Below, one piece after another: positions 45,613-57,600 of a stretch of 64,000 nucleotides of DNA. Source of the stretch: Sipunculus nudus (taxonomy: Eukaryota; Annelida; Sipuncula; Golfingiida; Sipunculidae). How positions within the stretch are numbered: position 1 is the first letter of the stretch; each line of letters starts with the position of its first letter. Location: assembly GCA_026874595.1 (NCBI GenBank), contig CM049316.1:53821676-53885675 (forward strand), written 5' to 3'. The notes beneath the pieces were generated by a model. It was not told where the DNA came from and searched no databases. It was given only the letters and a program-made list of their open reading frames with translations. The position numbers and the translations under genes are program-made.

Positions 45613-48243
45613 TTAGCTCAGCTGACTATAAGTCATCTGAGCTATAGTCGTGGTCCATTGTCCGTCGTCCGTCCGTCTGTCCGTCCGTCCGTCCGTAGAT
45701 GTGGCACGTTTTGAAACCGTAAGACCTAGGAATCCAAAATTCAGCATAATGTTAGATGTCCCCAAGATCTCCTACCAAGCCGAAAACTGGGTCTTTGCGA
45801 CTTCGTTCCTTTGAGAAATTAAGGAAAAACCTCAATTTTTTATTAAAAACCTATTTTCACACTTCAGGACTGTCTAATATCAAAACCACTCATCTGTTTT
45901 CCCTCATATTTACCATAAATATTCTTCTATATAGTTCCTATGTACATGCCAAAAATTATGTCTGTATTATATAATTTAAAAAAGTTATGGGCCCAAACAT
46001 AATGCATTTTGTAAAAAATCAGGAAAGATATTTGATCACTTAACACAAAACTTGTTAAAGCTATGGACTTTTTTTCCAGTAATATAACTTTAATTTATCA
46101 AAATTAAATTGTATACCCAAAATTAGATCAAAATCTTTTAAATTTTTTAAAATATTAACAAAAATAAAAAATTGGTACCTTAAATTTTGCCCAACTTTGA
46201 CCATGGCACGTTTTTTTACTGTAAGTACTGTGGATTTAATTTTCGCAGCATGTTTTTGTTAGCATTTTGTCTGTTAACACCAAAAATTTGAAACCAGTTG
46301 ATCAAAAACTGTAGATTTTATTCAAGTTTTCAAGCACCATGTAACAAATTGTTTACATCAAGCTAGTGTTATGCAGTTTGCAAGAGCCCAGCTCCCCAGC
46401 TTCAGCTCTCAGTTCCTAAAATTTGGCATACAATTAGATGTCTCCAAAATTCCCTACCATGCCAAGAATTTGGTCACTAGGACTTAATACCTTCGAGATA
46501 TTAATGAAAAACTTCATTTTTCCATTAAAAACCCATTGTTACACTTCAAGACTGCCTAATATCAAAACCACTGATGTGACTTTAATCATATATAATATAC
46601 ATATTTTTCTATACATTCTCTATGCATATGCCAGAAATGATGTCAGTATTGTGTAATTGTTTTAAGTTATGGGCCCAAACATAATGCACTATGTAAAAAA
46701 TCAAGAAATATATTTACTCCCTTAACAAGGGGATTGCTGAAGCAAGAGTTTTTTTGCCAGGGATGTAACATTATTTAATCAAGATTCAATTGAATACCCC
46801 AAATTAGTCCTGAATTTTTCAAATTTTATATGTTATTAGTATAAATATAAAATTAGTACCTTAAATTTTGCCCAACTTTGACCATGGCACATTTGTTTCC
46901 TGTGAGCACGGTTGATATAATTTTCATATCATGCAAACAAGGATTTCAGCTTTTTAGTTTAGAAAGCTGAAAGAAATTGGCCAAAAATTGTAGCTTTTAT
47001 TAATGTTTTTATGAGACCATGTCAGACCTTAACTCTCTCCAGCCCCTCTTGAGTGACCTGTATGTTGACCTTGTTGAACTTTCAGCAAATTATGCATGCT
47101 TGAGGCGAGCCATACACTGTTGCAGGTAGGCAGCTTATGACCGCCACAGTTGATCCAGGTGTCCAACCCAACTCATCTAGTAGTTTTAACCAACAACATA
47201 ACAATTAACAATAAATTAATAAATTTTTATTGTTTTTTAATAACAAATTAAAGAAAAATAAAAAAGAATTTGTTAGTTTATAATAACAGGAAATCAACTT
47301 GCAGTTACTGATGATAAAGAATCTTGTATCAATGGATAGAATGTCACGTACTCCAAATAACACCATGCAGTCACCTATGGTATTTTTCAGTTCAATTTTA
47401 ATGATAAAAAAGTAAATCATATTATTCATTACTAATCATTAGGGATCATATGAAGGAAATTAATGATAGACAAAGATGCAGTTGATATTATTAATCTAGA
47501 TTCCTACTGTGTCTAGTGTGTACATTGATGTGAAATTAGTCCAAAATGAATATATTACATTTTTTTTTTTTAATATAAATAAAAGCCATTAAAACCAGGT
47601 ACTTTTGATCATAATTTAAATGTGTGAATTTTGTATATTCTGGATTCTCAACATAATTGTTTGGTGAAAACTGAATAAATACCAGTAATGGTGGGAAAAC
47701 TTTGCAATTGTATTTAAATACGAATATGAATATGTACTCCATTATAAAATGTCTTGCATAAAGAATTGGAATTCAGGTAAAAATGAAAGTATATGAATAC
47801 CAGTGCAAATACTTTCAAAATGTATTCATGAATGCATTCATGAATATATTCTTTAATATTATTTTAATAATCATTTCAGTTATATTTCATTTTAAAAAAT
47901 CATAAGATTCTCTTATTATTATTAATAAAAATTATATTTCGGACAATATTTGTAATTTTTTTTTAATAAATAGTTAAACTCTTATATCATATGTTCTGCT
48001 TATAAGTTATATGGCCAAGTCAAAATCTGTGTGACAATAGTACTCCATTTGTTAATAAAATAAATGAAATCAATCCTCTTCCCTGTCTCCAAAGATAATA
48101 TCATAATCATACATAAGCTAAACACCAACAACTCATAATAAAGCTTATATTTATTACCACACCAAACCAGCATATGCCTCATTCCTAAATCATATTTTTT
48201 AATCATATATAACAGCTGAGCGCCGTGACCCATAGGTCCCTTG
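45613..48243 (+). mobile_element. HINE/pearl-like element nested inside the retrotransposon
   Basis: It begins TTAGCTCAGCTGACTATAAG with the hairpin partner GTCATCTGAGC and a (TCCG)n-like stretch, and ends CAGCTGAGCGCCGTGACC, CATAGGTCCCTTG. The core has two related units about 680 bp apart (phrases near 45745 and 46425: 'ttagatgtc(c/t)cca', 'aatatcaaaaccact'). Its last 600 bp mirror 7579-8170. It splits gag from pol, so it arrived after the retrotransposon. It is non-autonomous. Confidence 0.85.
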
Positions 48244-48257
48244 TTTCTTGGATTCAA

Positions 48258-49103
48258 CTAGATAGATGCTTTCATCACTTTCATAATCACTATATTCACT
48301 TCTTCCTGGACCTGATGTACACTGTGTGGCCTGTTTCGTTGGCTGCTGTTGCCACTTGATCTGCACACTCGTGGGAAGTGATTACGTTTTTTACACTTTT
48401 TGCATACGTTGCCATAGGCAGGGCATTTCCCTCTTTCGTGGTCTGAGTTGCCGCAATACTTGCAGTTACGCACTGTTTTACTGGGCTTATGCTTATGTGG
48501 CTTACCACTACCAGTTTTCTTTTTTTGTACGTAATGTGCTGTTTCTGAACCAGCTTCCGCTGCTTCCATCTGCTGCATATGTATGGAAGCTTGCTCACTG
48601 CTTCTGCATATATCCAGAGTTTTTTAGAGCGTTAGATCAGTTTCGCGAAGTAACCGAGACCTTGTCTGGTTGCTGTAGATGCCAATTACCAGCCGATCAC
48701 GTATCATGTCGTCATGGAGTTCTCCAAAGTTGCACATTGCAGCCAGTTTACGCAGTTTGTTTAAATAACAGTCAACTGTTTCCTTGCTCTCTTGTTTTGA
48801 CAAATTGAACACAAAACATTCATACACAACATTACGTTGGGGTTCAAAGTACTTAGTGAGGCCGTCAATAATGGCAGTTAGTGACTTTCTCTGAGCTTGT
48901 GTTAATGGCATGTTTTCATACACATTATAACAGTCTTTGCCCATTACTGACAAAAAGGTAGCGATCTGTACTGATTGCTCCTTCTTATTAAGTTCTGTTG
49001 CTACTAAATAATTGTCCCAACTTGCCTTGAAGTACTGCCAGTTAGCAACCTTGTCACCAGACATATCCATTTTCACAGGTGGGGGGATCAGCGAGTTCGC
49101 CAT
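48258..49103 (-). pseudogene. Ty3 gag
   Basis: The frame starts at ATG 49103 (MANSLIPPPVKMDMSGDKVA), with a capsid-like helical part (NWQYFKASWDNYLVATELNK ... YFEPQRNVVYECFVFNLSKQ). An in-frame TAA at 48624-48626 interrupts it, and the same frame continues into nucleocapsid with two CCHC zinc knuckles (CKYCGNSDHERGKC and CKKCKKRNHFPRVC). It ends at TAG 48258-48260, close to the nested insertion. The stop is one C-to-T step from a Gln codon. Confidence 0.92.
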
Positions 49104-49246
49104 GATTCAGACTCACGTGTCCGACTACTTTATAGTAATCCTTGAGCTTTGCGTGACAACCACTAGCCGTAGTCAGCGGGCGTGCACTGGACCGTGTGGT
49201 TAATTGTCTCTGTTAGACTACTGCTGCTTAAGTTGCTTGCCAATTA

Positions 49247-49259
49247 ACTTCTGACACCA
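49247..49259 (-). other. Primer-binding site (tRNA-Leu type)
   Basis: On the minus strand TGGTGTCAGAAGT begins directly after the 5' LTR with no spacer. It is complementary to the 3' end of a tRNA-Leu ending ...ACTTCTGACACCA. Confidence 0.85.
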
Positions 49260-49409
49260 TGTTATGATGCATGAAACACGGAACAAGACAGCCGGTTACA
49301 CAATGCTTTATTGCCACCAAGATCTAGGTCAAGATATAGGTCAGGGAGCATAGAGTAAATAACTTGCCTAAAAGTCGGCCTGTATAAAAGTCGGCCTAAC
49401 TCTTCAACA
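49260..49409 (-). repeat. 5' LTR, 150 bp
   Basis: The same sequence as 42035-42184 except for three substitutions (one near position 57, two near the last ten bases). Ends are TG...CA. Confidence 0.95.
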
Positions 49410-49414
49410 CACAT
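49410..49414 (+). repeat. Target-site duplication CACAT (right)
   Basis: Perfect match to 42030-42034. Confidence 0.92.
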
Positions 49415-51830
49415 GACCCCATGCACTGTGTTTATGTTGACACCTGCGATCGCACCTGGTCCACTGTTTTTAACACTTGTTTACAGGAGTAAGCAAACCA
49501 TTTCAAGGCAATATTTTGGCAGGTACAGATTTATTTTAAAGGGAAGAAGCTATTTTCGGTGTTAACTCAACATGCTTTATAGGTGATTGGGCCCCTTTAA
49601 GTGACTTTAGTTTCAAAGAGGCATATACACAAGTCATTATGATGACCATTATAATAACACAATTGTAGCAATGGCATTAGAGCTCCCAGACGTGAGCCAA
49701 AAACTATAGCTATAGCAACAGACCCAGAGAGCTCTTGAATTGTGAACTGTGATGACCATGAAGGATATTTATACTCTGAACTGACTCGACAGTTAAATAT
49801 TATTTCATCTAAAGATGAAATTAATATGACATAATTTTTTCATACCTGTGTAAGTTAGGACTGTGCAGTTTAACATGTAATATCCTTAGCCACCTCTGTT
49901 TGTTTAGGGACACAAATTGTTTTGTGTGACACTTCAGTATGGCTATTTTATCTTTTAAATACATATCATTATATTGTGTGTTTACTATGTGTTCATGTTT
50001 AGAAAGGTCTACTGTAAGTGGCCCAGCTCTCTGCTGAGTCGGGTCATGAACCAGCATTGGGGGCCTGTCATATTGTGTTCCTGTCAGGATCACTGCTGAG
50101 GTAACTTGGCAACACAGGTGGGACGCCCTCAGAAATGTTCTTATATGGCTTTATCAAGATTAATGGAAAATTACTAACACAGCCTGCTATCTTGGTTGAT
50201 GAATGTCACCCAGCAGTTTGGGTGGGCTATTGGTGTATTCATCGTGGGGCAGCCCTTTTAGAATTCCCTGTGCTGGTTGTTACTATATTACTACTGTTGA
50301 AGATAGATGATTGTATGTACTACTAGTGTACAAAAGTCTAGTACATGTATGCATATTGTTGAATTATTGTATGCAGATATAGACAGATATAGAATTAAAA
50401 TAAAGGAAATATTGATATACCTTGTGTTTGATCTCCCTTCCTGTCAGAGAGCTAGTCCATATTTTTAAGAGCTACTGGTAGGCTGTTTTTCATATTTTTG
50501 CATTCTAATTTGTTTACCTTAGCTTTATAGTCACCATATAGGTTTTACCTAGTATTAAATAAGGTTCAAGTTGAGGCCATTTCTATACAGTTTTAGATAC
50601 AGTGCTCAGTCTTATCAAAACATTGTAATATTATTACAACTATTAAATATGTAACAATTGATAGCTTTAAGTAATGGTTTTTAATATTTGTCTATTAAAT
50701 TTCACTGGCCTCTTCCACGCCACAAGAGGTGATATTTTCAGAAGCTCTACAACCCCATGTAAGCCTGAGTGGCACCTGTCTGACGACTGTTTACAGGGAG
50801 CCCTGGGTATTTGATTCAGCATGAATTCTGTACATTTCACTGTGATTCACCACACACATGGTAGTCTCCCACTGACAGTCCTGTATTAATGTGCTACATA
50901 CAAATAACAGAGTGAGCCCTCCCAGCTGGACATGTGTTTGTACACTTGACTCTAGCCAAGCAGTTAATTGGAATACCTTTGGCAGTATACTTGCTTGCTT
51001 AGAGACCACCAGTGTCCCTGCCATATTTTACTGTGATATAGTTTCCACAAGTACAGGCAGCCATCGTATTGAAGTATTATTATTAATAGTGTTTAACTGA
51101 AGGTGCCATGCACCATGCTGTGTAATTGTACCATATGATTAGCTCATGGACAAAAGTGAATTTTGAGCAAAAATTGTGGTCAAACAATGGAGCACTTGTG
51201 TATCAATTAAAGATTTACATCTGGTCTTGCTGGTGCTCTTAAAATTGGATAAAATATTGACTGGATAAAATTTCATATGATTTGTTTGATCATTGTGTTA
51301 ACTTTTCTGTTGTAACATGTACTTTTATCTCTGTTGTGTTTTTCTTGCCTTGATCTAAACTGTGCATGTATCTAAGGGACTTTAACATTCACCCACTTCT
51401 TTTTAAAGGTTATGTTTTCATCCCTGTTACTCTTTAAGTTTATTTCTTTGTCTTTTTGTATGGCCACATATTATATCAATTAAAAGTTTGTGGGAGGATG
51501 ATTCATTTAACAAGATACGATTGGTCAAGTCAAAATTTTTGTGAAGATCATTTTACTTTTAGTTTTATGGTAGGTCTGGATACAGATCAAGCCAAATTGA
51601 CCCTTTTGGCTGTCTTTCTGTTTGTTAATTCTCAAAAAATTTCCAGAACTTTACAGCCAATTGTAATGTTATTTTTTGACAAAATGATTAAATTTCAGAG
51701 CAGATTGAATAAATTTTGAGCCAAATCTGAATTCAGACAAACTCACCACTCTTTTGCAGTATTTCTGTGTTTTATTCCTCACCATATCTCCAGAAGTTCT
51801 TGATCATTTGACCTAACCATGACATATATG
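49415..51830. other. Intron 3 of gene B, 3' part; no gene seen
   Basis: Repeat-poor. 50700-51070 has unusually balanced, motif-rich sequence (for example 'gactgtttacagg', 'gattcagcatgaattc', 'agcagttaattggaatacc') and could be regulatory. No exon with the right phase was seen. Confidence 0.45.
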
Positions 51831-51844
51831 ACCATAATTGCATT

Positions 51845-51965
51845 TTTATTCAATGATTAATCATTAGCACAGCAGTTGTGAGCAACGGATCAAGTTACCA
51901 TTGGCAATGTAAACAGGCAATCATCTGGCAAGCGCAAAATTTGCATAATTTGGACAACCCTCCAA
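51845..51965. promoter_or_regulatory. Candidate cis-regulatory module 1 (intronic)
   Basis: Within about 100 bp there are a dyad TGATTAATCA (51854-51863), a forkhead-type TGTAAACA (51908-51915), an E-box-like CATCTG and a perfect octamer ATTTGCAT (51939-51946). The flanks are plain AT-rich DNA. Function is inference from motif density only. Confidence 0.4.
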
Positions 51966-52194
51966 CACAGAACACATGTAGTTTGTATAAGTACCTATTT
52001 CCGTTTGCCTTTTGGGGATATTATATTAAACAAAAGAACCGGCATTAAAAGTTTTATGCCAAAGGATGCAGGAACTAATCCACCGACTGCCAAGTGAATA
52101 AAGTCTTACCTTGTACTGTATTCATATGAAGCAAATAATCCAGAATATGGCAAAAGAGTTCACAATGATTTCGATAAATTAATCAGAGACCATG

Positions 52195-52480
52195 CAGAGA
52201 TATAGCAGTTCCAGCTGATGACGTCAGTCAGTGTGACATAATATGTGACTGACCTTTGTGACATCTTTTAAATGTCACAGTTGTCTTATAAACAGCTCTG
52301 GCAGCAGTAGACATGGAAAGCTTTTTGTGTTGGAGCTCATTAGCATAATTAGGTCAAAGTGGCGGAGCATAAGAGCTGTGGCGGTTAGGTCAGTTTCACT
52401 GAAATCCTTCCCATCCTGATCATGAATCATTTCCAGGGCAACCGTTCTTGCATTTTCTCTAGCTGTCATGCCTCCCTTTA
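52195..52480. promoter_or_regulatory. Candidate cis-regulatory module 2 (intronic)
   Basis: A perfect CRE, TGACGTCA (52219-52226), a nuclear-receptor site TGACCTTTG (52250-52258), a POU/homeodomain composite ATTAGCATAATTA (52339-52351) overlapping AGGTCAAAG (52351-52359), and another TTAGGTCA (52385-52392). The block is less AT-rich than its surroundings and keeps an open minus-strand frame (52275-52469). It lies 140-425 bp before exon 4 of gene B. Confidence 0.45.
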
Positions 52481-52620
52481 TTTATTTTCTTTGTCATTTT
52501 CCTTTTAGATTCACTTACCTTTTATATTGCTTGTCACACTGTAACCATGAGGTTTCCATTGTATATAAATATATTGATTTATATTTCATTTTGATGCATG
52601 ATTTCTTGCTATAATTTCAG

Positions 52621-52708
52621 CTCTAGCCAGATTTATTCCCATTTACCTCGGATGGGTGGTAGTGCCAGACCCAGAAGAGGACTGACAGTGTCAGCAGCTG
52701 CATCATCT
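52621..52708 (+). CDS. Gene B, coding exon 4
   Basis: An 88-bp exon after acceptor ctataatttcag. It encodes SSQIYSHLPRMGGSARPRRG, then LTVSAAASS, and is basic and Ser-rich. The donor GTTAGT at 52709 keeps phase 0 for the next exon. The frame stays open further (to about 52843), but no other donor gives the right phase. Just downstream is a 23-bp direct duplication (taattgtgcggattaacatt, 52752-52797). Confidence 0.7.
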
Positions 52709-52751
52709 GTTAGTCAGATTTCAACTTTAAGTAACCTTGTTCCTCTCCTCA

Positions 52752-52797
52752 GTTTAATTGTGCGGATTAACATTTTAATTGTGCGGATTAACATTGC
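52752..52797 (+). repeat. 23-bp direct duplication
   Basis: The phrase taattgtgcggattaacatt occurs twice in succession, just downstream of exon 4 of gene B. Confidence 0.9.
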
Positions 52798-53318
52798 AAG
52801 GCATATAGCTATAATGCTAGAAACAGCATTGACCTTCATGTAAAATAAGATTTTAAACCAGGTGAAATTCCCTGAAGAAGGACCTTTCATGTGGAGGCAC
52901 ATTTAACAGGACCAATCAACAAGAATGAAGGCAGGCAAAACCAAATATATGTAAAACTCCCAAGAACATTTAGTAATATATAGTTTTAGTTTGCCTCTTA
53001 TCTCAAGAAAGATCATGCACCCTACAAATTTTTTTAGTTGAATAATATCCATGTGACTATGAAAGAGAAGAACTTATTACTGGTACTAAAATAAGTAGTG
53101 TGTATACACTAAGCAACTGGTAGCTCCACAGCATGCTGGTGCACTAGGACTTTTAAGTAGATTAAAATGTAAAATTGTTGTTTCAAAAACCATTTCCTTC
53201 AGTTACATTAAGATATTAATTCTCTAAAAATCAGATATATCTGTTATGGCCTGGAATAATAAAAAATTACATTGTTGTCTGGTCTTAATTGGCTTTTACA
53301 TGTTCTATGTGTGTACAG

Positions 53319-53456
53319 ACTGGGTCCCCACTGGTGGATGCAGTTTTACAAAAGAAGGAAGGACGTGGCCCATGGAAAAACAACAAACAGGTCATAAGGT
53401 TTGAGATGGAACAAAAGGATCGGGCAAGATGTCGATTGTTTAAAAAAGTCTCAGAG
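53319..53456 (+). CDS. Gene B, coding exon 5
   Basis: A 138-bp exon (46 codons, phase 0 at both ends) between acceptor gtgtgtacag and donor gtaatt. It encodes TGSPLVDAVLQKKEGRGPWK, then NNKQVIRFEMEQKDRARCRL, then FKKVSE. It is highly charged and looks like part of a folded, conserved region together with exon 6. Confidence 0.85.
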
Positions 53457-53630
53457 GTAATTTACTCTTGTTTTTTTATTAGCACTAAAGATGAATACCA
53501 ATGAGAAATTTAATAATGTTTCCTATTGTATTTCTGTAAAATGAAGTTTGACATTACCTGTATCTAACTGGTAATTAATAATTCACCTGATCCATATCCA
53601 CAGTTCCATATGATAAATACTTAGCTCAGC

Positions 53631-53646
53631 TGACTTAGACCGGCCC
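53631..53646 (+). repeat. HINE-like 5' end fragment
   Basis: TTAGCTCAGCTGACTT matches the start of the family seen at 30501 and 45613, but the following sequence does not. It is probably a truncated remnant. Confidence 0.4.
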
Positions 53647-54531
53647 AGACAATGAAATGGCTATGACAGAGATATTAAACGGCTCTCACTGTGTCGCACT
53701 TAATGACGGTACTGCTACCAAGCGGCAGCTTACATAACTAATTACTACTCTCTGACCCTCTTATTTCATCTACTGGTAAACTTGGGCCGTTCCGGACAGT
53801 CAGCGCCCCACATCACCGCCTCACTGAACTAAGGTCCCTCCCAGTGACCTAAGGAGTTATTATAGTGGTCTGTCCCAGAATCTATTTTTTCAAAACCAGC
53901 ATGGTTAATTCAGTAACCGCCTATTGTGGGCTTCCAGCTTGCTTTATATCTATTCCCATTTTATATGTCTTAATATGTTCAGGTCCTTGGCTGTTTGAGT
54001 ACGGCAAGATTTTTAACACTATATATAACCCTCAGCCTCAGTGAGTCATTGTGTCACCATTTATCAGACCATTAATCAGACCATTACTTATCGCGGCAGG
54101 CCGGTTTTAAAATGTGTCTCCAGCTCAGCCAAACAGCGTCAGATATTCAGGTCCACATGCGACGAACGCAGTCAAACTGTTATTCATGTACCAGCTGACT
54201 GAAATGATCACAACCTTCAGCATGTAGGCATCTCAACAGTGGCATAACTTTGATGCACTGTTGAATTAAATGAGTCGGTGCACCTGTGCACTGGGGACAT
54301 TAATTTTATTGCAACTGTATAGAGTTTGTTCAGTAAAAAGAAAATTTGGTATAATAAACAAATTAGGGTCTTATTGAGGCTTGCAATAGTTATCGGTTCA
54401 TATTCTGCAAACATAATGGCCTGTACCATTATGCACATGGTAATCAGTTGTATAGATTCTGCACTTTAAAACAAACATGAGTGGATATCATATCATATTA
54501 AATTTAATTATGTCAAAATATTTTGTTTCAG

Positions 54532-54683
54532 GTTCGCCCTCATCGAGTTGACAGAATGTATTATATGAGCGGGGCACCAGTCCATTTGAAGAACCGTTTT
54601 CATGTGGATGAGGAGGAACTGGAACAGCTCAAACAACTGGCCAAAGCTCGTTGCGATGCCAAGCAGTATGGCCGAGGCTTCAG
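54532..54683 (+). CDS. Gene B, coding exon 6
   Basis: A 152-bp exon with acceptor ttttgtttcag and donor gtagga. It encodes VRPHRVDRMYYMSGAPVHLK, then NRFHVDEEELEQLKQLAKAR, then CDAKQYGRGF, and leaves two bases (AG). The DEEELEQLKQLAKARCDAK stretch is a likely amphipathic helix. Both terminal exons downstream (58747 and 62409) accept the two leftover bases. I do not recognise the family. Confidence 0.88.
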
Positions 54684-57600
54684 GTAGGACTGGCATTGAA
54701 TAGAATTACAAAGTAACAGTAGTATTCTTGGTGTGTGTGATGCTAGATGCTATGTCTGTTAATGGTGATCTGATTTTTAATAAATTCTTGAAATGCCTCA
54801 TTTAAAGATTTAAACCAGCTTCACACCATTAAAGCCTTCATTGTGTCAGGCCTTGATAGGCCATCTGGTGTTACTGTGTATATTTTGTACAATACGTACA
54901 TTATACAAGGTAAACTGCCCAATTATCTAGCAGCTCTAGGCATCAGGCAAACTGATAGTTCAGCTGGTTGGACCAATTAGATTGCTAGCTTGAGTCAACT
55001 GACCAATCATCAATGTTGCAGGAAGCAAATTCGTAGGGGAAACATGAAGTAACTCAAATCTTTTTAAATGGTCACTTAGGGAAGTGGTGTCATTTATTTA
55101 TTCATTGAAATATATGCTGACGGTTTTTGGTCATACTACAGATGCCAAACTAGAGAATGAAGTTTTCTTATAGTTTCAAAGGTTTCTGTTTACTGGCATA
55201 TGATTGATCAAAATATGACTTCTAGCATAATTTAGCCACATGAAACTTGCATAACAATGACAAAAACACATCAGTTATCATGTAGAGATCTCCTGCCTCA
55301 TGGTCATCCTGTGCTCACTTTAATAGTGAGTCAGCTTCAGTATTGATAGTTGCATTTCTCATCTGTACTTACATGATATTTTCATGATAATTACACAACC
55401 ACTCCAGATGCTTACTATCAGCTGAAACAGTGAATGCTTTTGACAAGACTCTAAGGCCAATGCTTTATTATGTTATATTATTGAGCCTGTACATATTTTG
55501 ATGAATTGTTTTAAGGATTGAATCCATTATGACCAGGGGAAATATGCAAGCAGTTTGTTGCAGTGTACTTCACCTAACAGTACTAATATGCAACTAGAAT
55601 GCTATTGTCTTGTTTTCCACATCCTGATGGTACTGACACTAAACATAGTGAGATAACTCAAGGCTTATAAATGCACTAAATATGAAATAATATGAATATT
55701 AAAGAGATTCATACTTTGGAAGAAAAATGCAGTTCTAAGTTCCACCCAATACACAGAATTGTATAGATGTGATATATACACAGAGTATAGGTGTAATATA
55801 TCCTTACATATGATTAACATCTAAGTTAGGGAGGAAGTATCTTTTTCATAGTTCTGTTAACAGAATAATAAATTCAAATGTGCTGTGTACAGTTTTTTTT
55901 TTGTTGAATTTAAATATATCTCAGACATAAAAACACTAATAAGTCAAAACAACATTTATTCAACAAAACTGAACAGCATTTCAACACTTTTTTCAATAAA
56001 TGTTTTTATGTAACTAAAGTTCATTGTAACAACAAATACCAAAACATTTGTTAAATTTTATCTTTTTCAAACAAAAAAAGAGAATTCAAATTTGACTTAG
56101 CCACTGACATTTTAACTGACCCACATAAAAATGTAGTCATAACTTTTTTTTCATCCTCTACAACAGTTAAAATACTTAAATTCTGATCAATATTAGATAA
56201 TACATGTCATAATTCTATTCTAACTAATTTGATACAGTCTGCTCTTCAGGTTGTCAAGAAGCAGCCTCTGTGACTTTTAAATATTTCATATTTTTACATG
56301 GCTTTTTCTTTGTAAATTGTTGTGATACCTGTCCAGTATGTGTTCTTCGATGTCTGTAATAGTTTTGGATTTTTGTTCAGTCATCAGTCATGTGGCTTCT
56401 TTTCTTAATTTTTTTGGGGGGTGGGGGTGGGGGGAGGTTGGGTTGAGGGGGTAGCAGTGCCCAGTAATTGTTCCAGCCCTACCAGCCAGTGCTGGACTGT
56501 TCCAGATGTTACAGACCAGTGCTTGTTTACTTTGCTTAGAAGAGTTAAATGGTCAGAGAAATCTGAAACCATCATGACTTAATGAGGAGGTTAATGTGAA
56601 CACATATTGTTAAATAATTATCAAATATTTCTAAGAGTAAAAGTGGCTTGGGTTTCAGGTTGCTTTAACACATGTATGCTAAAAAATGCATGCACCATTC
56701 TTGTTGCTGCTTAGTTATATGCAGCCCTAATTAGATCTGTTACCCAGTCATATATAGACAGTACAGAAAAATATATATTGAGCAGTGGTATGGCTACATC
56801 TTAATCTATTCTGTTCTTACAATCAGCATGGGGTTTGGACTTCTTAAGTTTGTTGGGGAGCTCACCAGGAGCAGATATTTTATTTAATACTCATTTATTC
56901 CCCCTCCCCCCCCCCCCATATACACCATATAAACCAAACTTCTCCCCACTGCCTGCCAACTTCCAGCATAGTACGTATTACTCCTACCTAGGATTGTAAG
57001 TACTGTATAATTTGAGTATATATACTTTCCTGAAGAGATGAAACTCTCTGCCTGCTGCCACCTCAATACTACAACCATCTCACCATTAAGACCACTTGTT
57101 ATGGTCTTTGCTGGGCAGATAACAGTTTAACATCAATGTCTAACATTGTCAACCAGTTATTACAACCTCAGTGCACAGCTTTCACATGTTCAAATGGGCC
57201 TCAGATTACATTAACAGTAGTACTATGTGTAATTACCATATAACCTAATCCCTCATAATTTTTTTCCCCATAATTCTTCCCTATCAAGTTTGCAAGATTA
57301 TGTTTATCCTGGATAACATTTCTTTAGGGAAATTAACATGTTTAACAGATTATATAAATGTCTTTGTTTCTCTCTATCATATAAACAGGGATAAACATTA
57401 GCAGGAAAGTGGCACTTGCCGGGGGGGGGGGGGGGGGGCAATTGAACGAAAAAAACACCTGGCCCTTTCTGAAAAAGTAGAACCTGAAATTTATATCTGT
57501 GTAATTAAAACTCTGTTAATCTAAAATTTGAACCATCTAGGACCAGTTTCATTAAATGTTTAAATGGTTTAACAAAAATCTAATAAGATCTGAATTCTCA

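Larger units (their letters stand above)
42035..49409 (-). mobile_element. Ty3/gypsy LTR retrotransposon (Steamer/Mag-like), 7375 bp with a nested insertion
   Basis: A complete element on the minus strand: 150-bp LTRs (49260-49409 is the 5' LTR, 42035-42184 the 3' LTR), a tRNA-Leu primer-binding site, gag, protease, reverse transcriptase, RNase H, integrase, a polypurine tract and a CACAT target duplication. A HINE-like element (45613-48243) separates gag from pol. Without it the element is about 4.74 kb. The LTRs differ at three positions of 150, so the insertion is fairly young. The coding region nevertheless has in-frame stops at 48624, 45161, 44059 and 43336, plus a 25-bp frame-shifting insertion near 45000. 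It is therefore defective. It sits in intron 3 of gene B, antisense to it. Confidence 0.95.

Noticed and set aside
45756-46656. Two similar 72-aa frames starting MSP(R/K)
   Set aside because: They are translations of the two related units of the nested HINE-like element; the same sequence occurs in other noncoding copies.
52275-52469. Minus-strand open frame (MTARENARTVALEMIHDQ...) as a coding exon
   Set aside because: No acceptor/donor pair fits around it and the block is better explained as clustered regulatory motifs.
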